Shown piece after piece: positions 5,963 through 12,237 of a stretch of DNA of 12,237 nucleotides. The notes under the pieces were generated by a model, which did not search any database, had not been told where the DNA came from, and worked only from the letters and a program-made list of their open reading frames with translations. The DNA comes from Muribaculaceae bacterium (GTDB lineage: Bacteria; Bacteroidota; Bacteroidia; Bacteroidales; Muribaculaceae), in NCBI GenBank assembly GCA_902836725.1, contig CADFRV010000056.1, positions 1 through 12,237 of the forward strand, read 5' to 3'. Numbering within the stretch: the stretch's first letter is position 1; the number at the start of each line of letters is the position of its first letter. Position numbers and translations under genes: made by a program.

Positions 5963-8893
5963 ATGAGAAACAAAATAGGATACGCCGGACGCGCCTTGGC
6001 GCTCGGCACAGCGTTGACAGGCGCCATATGTATGTGCGGGCAGACGATGCTCTTCCCCGCAGGTTCGCAAAGCGCTGTCCTGCCCGACGCGAGAGGATAT
6101 GCAGCACGCGGAAACATGATGGCCAACGACGCCAATGTCCGCGGGGCTGTCGACCAATACACACAGGCACTCCGGCTGCTCCCCGAGGGGGAGGGAAGGG
6201 AAGGTGTGCTGTGGGACAACACCGTGGCCTCCCTCGCCATACCAGGCACAGACGCGATGGGAGCCGTGGAAGATTTCATCGACAATTATCCCGCATCCCC
6301 TCGCCGTGAACTCGCCATGCTCGCCATCGGCGACATTCTTTACGACCGCGGAGAGTGGAACGCCGCCCTCAGGGCATACATTTTGGTGGATACTGAGGCA
6401 CTGAACCCCTCGGCGGTGGAAGACCACACGCTGCATATGGGATATTGCCTGCTGAAAGCGGCGCAGTTCGACAGGGCACGCTCCATGTTCGAGTCGCTCA
6501 CCGGCACCCCCCTCGCCAACGACGCCCGCTTCTATCTGGGCTATATCTCCTATGTGAAAGGGGAATACGCCGACGCACGCCGCGATTTTGAAGCTGTGGA
6601 CCGCACCGCAGGGATGCCCGCGGCAATGGCCGACTACTATCTCGCGCAGATAGCCTATATGCGCAAAGATTATAAGCAGGCCGCCACACTGGCCCGGCGC
6701 GTTGCAGCCCTGCAGGGAGTGGAGCCTGAATTCGAGTACGAGGCCCTGCGTGTGGCAGGCGAATCGCTCTATGAGCAGGGAAAGGCGAAAGAAGCCTTGG
6801 AATACCTCGACCGCTATGCGGCAATATGCCCCTCGCCACGCATCTCGGCGCTCTACATCCTCGGTGTGGAAGACTACAACCAGGGACGCTGGAAAGAGGC
6901 AATCGAGCGCCTTACCCCCGTCACTGAAGACCGCGACGTCATGGGGCAGAGCGCATACCTGTTCATCGGACAGAGTTACATGCATCTCGACAATTTCAAC
7001 GCCGCGGCAATGGCTTTTGAAAAGGCCAACCATACAGGCGGAGACCCCAAAGTGCAGGAAGCCGCCCTCTACAACCTCGCCATAGCACGCATGCAGGGTG
7101 GGAAAACACCGTTCGGCAATTCCGCCGGACTGCTTGAGGAATTCCTCGAGCGTTTCCCGAATTCGGAGTATGTGCCTCTCGTGGCCGACTACCTCGTGAA
7201 AGGCTACATGACCGACAACAATTACGAGGCGGCGCTCGAGGCCGTCGACAAAGTGCAGCACCCAAGCGACGCCGTGCTCGCCATCAAACAGATGGTGCTC
7301 TATTCGCTCGGCACCCGCGAGCTGCAGCGCTCGCAGCCCCGCGCCGCACTCGGCCATCTGAGAGAAGCCTCCCGCATGGAGCGCCTAAGCCCCGAGGTAG
7401 CCGCCGAGGCCACCCTCTGGATGGGAGAATGCCAGTATAAACTCGCCGAGTATGCCGACGCCGTAAAGAGCTACAACAGCTACCTGCGCCAGTCATCAGG
7501 CTCACCACGCAACCGGGCGCTCGCATATTACGACTTGGGATACGCCCGCTTCGCGCTGAAAGATTTCAAGGATGCCAAAAGCGATTTCCGCAAATTCCTG
7601 AAACAGCCCGCCGGCGCCGAGAAACATATGATAGCCGACGCATGGAACCGTCTGGCCGACTGCGACTACTATACCCGCAACTTCACCGAGGCCGCCGAAA
7701 ACTACCGCGAGGCATACGAAGCGAATCCCCAGGGAGGCGACTACCCAGTGTACCAGCAGGGCATAATGAAAGGTCTGACACGCGACTACGAGGGTAAGAT
7801 CGAGACCCTCAACGAACTGATGACAGAATTCCCCGGCTCGCCGCTCGTGCCTACAGCCCTCCTCGAAATCGGCGAGAGCTATGGCGAACTCGGCCAGGAG
7901 GGACGCGCCGTGGAGACATATACAGCACTTGTGAGCCGCTACCCCTCCACCGACCAGGGACGCCAGGGACAGCTGATGCTCGCCATCACATACCTAAACA
8001 GCGGCAACCGCAGCCGCGCCATCGACCACTACCGCAAAGTGGTGGAGATGTATCCCTCCTCGGAACAGGCGCGTGTGGCAGCCGAAGACCTCAAGCAGCT
8101 GTATGCCGACGAAGGGCGCATCGACGAATATGTATCGCTTATGGAACGTGTGCCCGACGCACCCCGCATAGAGACCGCCGAACTGGCCGAGCTTACCCTG
8201 CAGAGCGCTGAAAAGGCCAAAGAGAGCGGCAGGGAGGCCGACGCCCTGCGCCTCGCCACAGAAGTGGTGGAGCGCTTCCCCGACTCCCCCCAGGCCGTGG
8301 ACGCACTCACCATCAAGGCCGAGGCTGAACTGGCTAAAGGGGATGCCGAAGCGGCGCTCCTCTCATACCGCGCCCTCGAGCAGAAAGCCTCATCGGCACA
8401 CTCGCTCAACAAGGCACGCATGGGGATAATGCAGGTGAGCCGCGACATGACAGACTACACCACCGCACTCGAGATGGCCGACCTTCTTCTCGGCTCGTCG
8501 GCTCTGGGAGCATCCGAACAGGCCGAGGTGGCCTTCACCAAGGCGCTTGCCCTCAACGCTACCGGCAAGGGAGAAGAGGCCGTGGAGATATGGGAAAAAC
8601 TTGCGAAAGATCCCGAGACACTCAACGGCACCAAGAGCGCCCTCTATCTCGCCCAGTACCATTTCGACAAGGGGCAGAACGACAAAGCGCTCAAAGAGAT
8701 CAACGCACTCATTGACGCCAACCCGCCCCACGACTACTGGCTCGCCAGAGGATTCATACTCCTGAGCGACATACTGCGCGCCAAAGGGGAAACCTTCGAG
8801 GCTGACGAATACCTGCGCTCGCTCAAAGAGAATTATCCCGGCTCCGAGCCCGACATATTCCGCATGATCGACGAGCGACACAGCGGCAACTAA
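5963..8893 (+). CDS. Large exported tetratricopeptide-repeat protein
   Basis: This is 976 residues from the ATG at 5963; an ATG at 5918 would add 15 residues but coincides with the expected transcription start. The N-terminus, MRNKIGYAGRALALGTALTG, has basic residues followed by a hydrophobic stretch, indicating export. The cysteines that follow (AICMCGQ) do not form a good lipobox, so a soluble periplasmic or secreted form is more likely than a lipoprotein. Almost the whole remainder is helical TPR array. Clear repeats include GAVDQYTQALRLLPEG near the N-terminus, ALYNLAIARMQGG in the middle, and ALLEIGESYGELGQEGRAVE followed by AITYLNSGNRSRAIDHYRKV near residues 640-700. TPR arrays are protein-binding scaffolds and no catalytic motif is seen. 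The next gene, 33 bp on, encodes an outer-membrane barrel, so the two probably act together in the envelope. The partner and role are not known to me. Confidence 0.88.
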   Translation: MRNKIGYAGRALALGTALTGAICMCGQTMLFPAGSQSAVLPDARGYAARGNMMANDANVRGAVDQYTQALRLLPEGEGREGVLWDNTVASLAIPGTDAMGAVEDFIDNYPASPRRELAMLAIGDILYDRGEWNAALRAYILVDTEALNPSAVEDHTLHMGYCLLKAAQFDRARSMFESLTGTPLANDARFYLGYISYVKGEYADARRDFEAVDRTAGMPAAMADYYLAQIAYMRKDYKQAATLARRVAALQGVEPEFEYEALRVAGESLYEQGKAKEALEYLDRYAAICPSPRISALYILGVEDYNQGRWKEAIERLTPVTEDRDVMGQSAYLFIGQSYMHLDNFNAAAMAFEKANHTGGDPKVQEAALYNLAIARMQGGKTPFGNSAGLLEEFLERFPNSEYVPLVADYLVKGYMTDNNYEAALEAVDKVQHPSDAVLAIKQMVLYSLGTRELQRSQPRAALGHLREASRMERLSPEVAAEATLWMGECQYKLAEYADAVKSYNSYLRQSSGSPRNRALAYYDLGYARFALKDFKDAKSDFRKFLKQPAGAEKHMIADAWNRLADCDYYTRNFTEAAENYREAYEANPQGGDYPVYQQGIMKGLTRDYEGKIETLNELMTEFPGSPLVPTALLEIGESYGELGQEGRAVETYTALVSRYPSTDQGRQGQLMLAITYLNSGNRSRAIDHYRKVVEMYPSSEQARVAAEDLKQLYADEGRIDEYVSLMERVPDAPRIETAELAELTLQSAEKAKESGREADALRLATEVVERFPDSPQAVDALTIKAEAELAKGDAEAALLSYRALEQKASSAHSLNKARMGIMQVSRDMTDYTTALEMADLLLGSSALGASEQAEVAFTKALALNATGKGEEAVEIWEKLAKDPETLNGTKSALYLAQYHFDKGQNDKALKEINALIDANPPHDYWLARGFILLSDILRAKGETFEADEYLRSLKENYPGSEPDIFRMIDERHSGN

Positions 8894-8926
8894 CCTACCC
8901 CAACAACCAGCTAATTCAATCAAGTT

Positions 8927-10720
8927 TTGCGATACAACATATTGACAGCCGCCATACTGGCGGCAACAGCAGGGAGCGTAGCCAACGCGCAGCTCAACAA
9001 AGAGATTACAATCGAGCGCGAGATTGTGCCTGAAGTGCGCGCCGCATCCAGGCTCGACATCTTCCCCAAAGCGCTTACCATCAACACGTCGGCCACAGAC
9101 CTGCGTTTCATGGACCATACGGCCCCGAGCGCGCTCACTCCCGGGCTCGACATACTGTCGCCGGCCACTACCACAGCCGCCATCGCGCAGACACCCTACC
9201 GGGGATATCTCGACGCCGGATACTTCCCCGCGGCTACCGTGGGTGTATCCGCCGGATATGCCGCCGTGGCATCGGACCGCACCAACCTCAACGTGTGGGG
9301 GCAGTTCAACAACCTCTCCTACAAGAAAAGCCCATATGCCGACCTTGAGAAGATCACATACAAACAGCTGTATGGCGCACTCGGAGTGAACTTCGCCCAG
9401 CATATCGGGGAAGCGGGAATACTCTCAGTATCCACAGATTTCGCATACCGCGGTTACGACAACCTCGACGCGCTTCTTGAAAACAGCGTGTCGGACGTGT
9501 CAGACAGGATCAAGACCGGACAAGGCACACTGAAATGGAACATCGGCGCAGGATGGAACGGCCACAACACCACAGGCCTGAAATATCATGCCAACCTGAA
9601 ATTCGGCATCTTCAATTTCACGAAAACACCCGTTGCCGTGAATGCGTTCGCCGCACCCGGCTACAGCACCGGCAATTTTGAAGTGGCTCCGGTGCATGAA
9701 AGCAGTTTCGCGGCGGCGTTCGGCGCATCACAGACCATAGGCGACGACCACAGAGCCGGCGTAGAGCTGTCGGGAGACTTCGCGCACTACAACCATTTCC
9801 GCGACCGGTCTGTATCGGTCCTTGAGGGAGCTACCGCCAAAGACGCCCGGGCATACGCCGACGCAGAGGCCAAGACCATCGGACTGGTAACTCTCGCCCC
9901 CTATTACCGCTACTCCCCCGTGGGAGGGTTAGTCAGCCTCAAGGCCGGAGTGCGGGTGGATCTTTCCGTAAACTCGGGCAAGGCCGTGCATGTGGCTCCT
10001 GACATCCTCTTCGGCCTCAATCCGGCCAGCGGATTCGGCGCATGGCTCCGCATCGACGGCGGCGAGCACATGAACCGCCTGCAGGAACTCAGCGAATTCA
10101 CCCCCTATGTGTCGCCCCTGATGGCCTACCGCAACTCCGGAATACCTGTCAAAGGGGAGCTTGGCCTGCGCATCGGTCCGTTCAAGGGAGCCGCCCTTAC
10201 ACTTGATGTGGCATATGCAGCCGCCAACTCATGGCTGATGCCAGCCTTCGAGGAGGAGACAATGCAGATACTTTTCAACCCGCATGATCTCCGCTCATGG
10301 AAAGCGGGTGTGCACGCCACATGGGACTACCGTTCCATCGTATCGCTTGAGGCCGGATTCGAGACACTCCTCGCCAACGACCGCGACCGGGCATGGTTCA
10401 ACTGGCTCGACCGTTCGCGCAGCCGCCTGACAGCATCGGTGAGCATACGCCCAATATCACAGCTCACCATAGACCTCGGCTACACCATGGCGCTCCACCG
10501 CCGCATGACACTCATGTCGGCCGACGCACCAGATACCCCCCGCGGGGAATTCGATCTCAAAAACCGCAATCTGCTCAACGTAGGAGCCTCTTATACCATC
10601 ACGGACGCCTTCAGCGTATTCGCGCGAGTTGAGAACATACTCAACGACAAGGCATACCACGCCGTCGCCGTGCCCTCGCAGGGGATCACCGGCGCGATAG
10701 GGTTCGGATGGAAATTCTGA
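8927..10720 (+). CDS. Plug-less TonB-receptor-like outer-membrane beta-barrel protein, TTG start
   Basis: This is 597 residues. The only sensible start is TTG at 8927. An in-frame stop lies just upstream (TAA at 8912-8914), the next in-frame ATG is well inside the mature protein, and from TTG the protein begins with a good signal peptide, MRYNILTAAILAATAGSVANA, cleaved before Gln22. A conserved-looking N-terminal segment follows (LNKEITIEREIVPEVRAASR). The rest is alternating-polarity strand sequence rich in aromatic residues. The end, FARVENILNDKAYH...GAIGFGWKF, matches the final strands of TonB-dependent receptors, with a C-terminal Phe as expected for BAM-inserted barrels. There is no plug domain or TonB box, and the length is well short of a normal receptor. 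A pore or anchoring role with the preceding TPR protein is inferred. The gene end overlaps the next gene by 13 bp. Confidence 0.85.
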   Translation: MRYNILTAAILAATAGSVANAQLNKEITIEREIVPEVRAASRLDIFPKALTINTSATDLRFMDHTAPSALTPGLDILSPATTTAAIAQTPYRGYLDAGYFPAATVGVSAGYAAVASDRTNLNVWGQFNNLSYKKSPYADLEKITYKQLYGALGVNFAQHIGEAGILSVSTDFAYRGYDNLDALLENSVSDVSDRIKTGQGTLKWNIGAGWNGHNTTGLKYHANLKFGIFNFTKTPVAVNAFAAPGYSTGNFEVAPVHESSFAAAFGASQTIGDDHRAGVELSGDFAHYNHFRDRSVSVLEGATAKDARAYADAEAKTIGLVTLAPYYRYSPVGGLVSLKAGVRVDLSVNSGKAVHVAPDILFGLNPASGFGAWLRIDGGEHMNRLQELSEFTPYVSPLMAYRNSGIPVKGELGLRIGPFKGAALTLDVAYAAANSWLMPAFEEETMQILFNPHDLRSWKAGVHATWDYRSIVSLEAGFETLLANDRDRAWFNWLDRSRSRLTASVSIRPISQLTIDLGYTMALHRRMTLMSADAPDTPRGEFDLKNRNLLNVGASYTITDAFSVFARVENILNDKAYHAVAVPSQGITGAIGFGWKF

Positions 10721-11556
10721 TCACCCACAACCACGATGCCATGCAGATAAAGCCCCGCCTGCTCCACGAGACCGCGGAAATAGCGCTCACAGAGATAAAA
10801 CGGTTCCTTGAGCCGCGCCTTACCGAAATACTGTCGCTGAGGCGTGTGACCGCACCCATGTACCTGCCTACCGACTCCCCCCTGCTCGACCGCCGGTTTC
10901 CCGGCGCCGTCATCAGGCTCAAGGGAGCCGACCAGACGGTGGAGATAGTAGGCTCGCTCGACGTGTGGCTGCGCGGACAGCTCGCCCGCTACGACATAGC
11001 CCCCGGCTTCGGCGTATACACCATAATGAACGCCCTGCGCCCCGATCTGCCGGAAAACAGCACCTCTGCCCCCCACATCGCCGCATGGGCATGGCAGCAG
11101 GCCGTCGACACCGTGGATGGAGGAGAAAAACTCCTCGCCACATACGCCCGCAAGCTCCACCATCTGCTCGTGGACACGGAGAAGATGGTGGTGAACCTGT
11201 TCCCGCATATGCATCCTACCTTAGGGAAAGAGCTGAAAATCATACATGAGACACAGCTTGCGGAAATGTATCCGGAACAGACGCCGGAAAGAAGTCTCTA
11301 CCGTCACATGCACCCGGGGAAGCACCAGTCGGACGAGACAGACAGTCCCGCTCCCATCTTCCTGCTTATCAGGGATCCCCAGCCGCTGCTGGCGCTCGGG
11401 GAGATCTGGACCTGGAACCGGATACTCGGCAAAACCGTATGCATCGCCGACATAGCCTCATGGCCTGCCGACAGGATAGCCGGCCCCTCGGTGGGAGGGA
11501 ACATCTACAGGGGCACTCTCGCGCTCCAGATACTACAGCAGGACAAGATGCTCTGA
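10708..11556 (+). CDS. Degenerate asparagine synthetase A (AsnA)-like protein, probable pseudoenzyme
   Basis: This 282-residue protein aligns with aspartate-ammonia ligase (AsnA, class II aaRS-like fold, usually 330-345 residues). Shared stretches are EIKRFLE...SLRRVTAP (29-50), GFGVYTIMNALRPD (100-113), a helix like DTEKMVVNLFPHMHPTLGKELKIIHETQL, YPE, and VGGNIYRGTLALQILQQ at the end in place of 'GGGIGQSRL.M..L'. Asp61 and Arg111 match E. coli Asp46 and Arg100. Many conserved residues are lost: HSLAKWKR reads GSLDVWLR, VDQWDWE reads IAAWAWQ (124-130), and the class II motif-3 Arg reads Thr. The 'HD.RAPDYDDW' loop and the 'ELSSMGIR' segment are shortened or absent. Asparagine synthesis is therefore unlikely. 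A binding or regulatory role is inferred. The ATG at 10708 lies within the barrel gene's last codons, implying coupling; an ATG at 10741 is the alternative. Family positions are from memory. Confidence 0.8.
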   Translation: MEILITHNHDAMQIKPRLLHETAEIALTEIKRFLEPRLTEILSLRRVTAPMYLPTDSPLLDRRFPGAVIRLKGADQTVEIVGSLDVWLRGQLARYDIAPGFGVYTIMNALRPDLPENSTSAPHIAAWAWQQAVDTVDGGEKLLATYARKLHHLLVDTEKMVVNLFPHMHPTLGKELKIIHETQLAEMYPEQTPERSLYRHMHPGKHQSDETDSPAPIFLLIRDPQPLLALGEIWTWNRILGKTVCIADIASWPADRIAGPSVGGNIYRGTLALQILQQDKML

Positions 11557-11605
11557 AGACTACAATACCTATACCACTGCACAAGAAAACCCAAACGTAT
11601 TACAA

Positions 11606-12237
11606 ATGCGCATAGACATACTTACCGTACTACCCGAAATGTTCGATTCACCCCTCGGCTGCTCCATACTACAGAGAGCACAGAACAAGGGGCTTGTGGA
11701 ATTTCATATACATAACCTGCGCGACTACACCACAAACAAGCACCGCAAGGTGGACGACTACCCTTTCGGAGGGGAAGCCGGCATGGTGATGCAGGTGGAG
11801 CCGATAGACCGCTGCATCTCCTCGCTGAAAGAACAGAGGGAATATGACGAGGTGATTTTCACATCGCCCGACGGTGAGAGGTTCGACCAGCCTATGGCCA
11901 ACCGCATGTCGCTGATGAACAACATCATAATACTCTGCGGCCATTACAAGGGGGTGGATTACCGCGTGCGCGAGCACCTTATAACAAAAGAGATCTCGAT
12001 AGGCGACTATGTGCTCACCGGAGGCGAACTGCCGGCAATAATAATTTCCGACGCCCTGGTGCGCCTCATTCCCGGAGCCATAGGAGACGAGCAGAGCGCA
12101 CTCTCCGATTCATTCCAGGACAGCCTGCTCTCCGCCCCTGATTATACGCGGCCGGCCGAATACAAAGGGTGGCGGGTGCCCGACATACTTCTGTCAGGGC
12201 ATGAGGCCAAGATTGCCGAGTGGCGCCATGAACAGGC
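11606..12237 (+). CDS. trmD: tRNA (guanine37-N1)-methyltransferase TrmD (3' end outside window)
   Basis: The frame is open from the ATG at 11606 to the window edge, giving 210 codons of a family usually 225-250 residues long, so only a short C-terminal tail is missing. TrmD methylates N1 of G37 in tRNAs that read CNN codons, using S-adenosylmethionine, and prevents +1 frameshifting. Visible signatures are RIDILTVLPEMFDSPL at the start, FGGEAGMVMQVEPI (54-67), SPDGERFDQ (87-95), and LCGHYKGVDYRVRE (110-123; GHYKG where proteobacteria have GRYEG). The trefoil-knot stretch EISIGDYVLTGGELP follows at 129-143. The catalytic Arg (Arg153 in VRLIPG) and Asp (Asp168 in SDSF) are present, matching E. 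coli Arg154 and Asp169. YTRPAEYKGW and the VPDILLSGHEAKI segment close the visible part. It begins 49 bp after the AsnA-like gene and is probably in the same transcript. It appears intact as far as can be seen. Confidence 0.96.
   Translation, partial: MRIDILTVLPEMFDSPLGCSILQRAQNKGLVEFHIHNLRDYTTNKHRKVDDYPFGGEAGMVMQVEPIDRCISSLKEQREYDEVIFTSPDGERFDQPMANRMSLMNNIIILCGHYKGVDYRVREHLITKEISIGDYVLTGGELPAIIISDALVRLIPGAIGDEQSALSDSFQDSLLSAPDYTRPAEYKGWRVPDILLSGHEAKIAEWRHEQ

Noticed and set aside
5963..6050. TPR protein as a lipoprotein
   Set aside because: The first cysteine follows G-A-I, and Ile at -1 does not fit the lipobox, so a lipid anchor is not supported.
5810..7357. A 515-codon open frame on the minus strand
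   Set aside because: It lies antisense to the TPR gene, has no recognisable domain, and arises from the GC-rich codon use of that gene. Its sequence is rich in His, Cys and Gly in an antisense-shadow pattern.
8390..9403. A 337-codon open frame on the minus strand
   Set aside because: It is antisense across the TPR-barrel junction, overlapping two well-supported genes, and shows no domain.
10708..11556. Calling this gene a functional asnA
   Set aside because: Too many conserved AsnA residues and two conserved segments are missing for asparagine synthesis to be claimed.

Overview
The window looks like chromosomal DNA from a fairly GC-rich member of the Bacteroidales, probably of the Muribaculaceae type. 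The evidence is: four exact copies of the Bacteroidota -7 promoter box TAnnTTTG a short way upstream of gene starts; no Shine-Dalgarno signals; a TrmD with the Bacteroidota-style GHYKG motif; and a cargo of lipoproteins, a DUF1573 protein, a 6-bladed propeller protein and a plug-less outer-membrane barrel. The family-level placement is an inference from sequence style.

Layout. (1) 1-1852, minus strand: the N-terminal 617 codons of a secreted, multi-module sialidase/BNR-like carbohydrate-active protein that runs off the left edge. (2) 1853-2248: a 396-bp divergent intergenic region with promoter-like sites. (3) 2249-5019, plus strand: three small, more AT-rich genes for exported proteins. They are a DUF1573 protein, a propeller lipoprotein broken by a +1 frameshift, and an unrecognised lipoprotein carrying a short stretch like a TonB-receptor plug. 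(4) 5155-5733, minus strand: a complete rubrerythrin, convergent with the lipoprotein, with a strong hairpin between them. (5) 5963-12237, plus strand: a tightly packed GC-rich run of four genes. These encode a 976-residue TPR protein, a 597-residue outer-membrane beta-barrel that begins with TTG, a 282-residue degenerate paralogue of asparagine synthetase A (AsnA), and trmD, which is cut by the right edge.

How the genes fit together. The TPR protein and the barrel are only 33 bp apart and both carry export signals, so a shared envelope job is plausible. The AsnA-like gene starts inside the end of the barrel gene (13-bp overlap), which suggests translational coupling. It keeps the AsnA fold signature but has lost much of the conserved active-site set, so it looks like a pseudoenzyme. 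It is the most unusual gene here. TrmD, a tRNA-modifying housekeeping enzyme, follows after 49 bp. Nothing in the window is a mobile element, CRISPR array, rRNA or tRNA gene that I can support.
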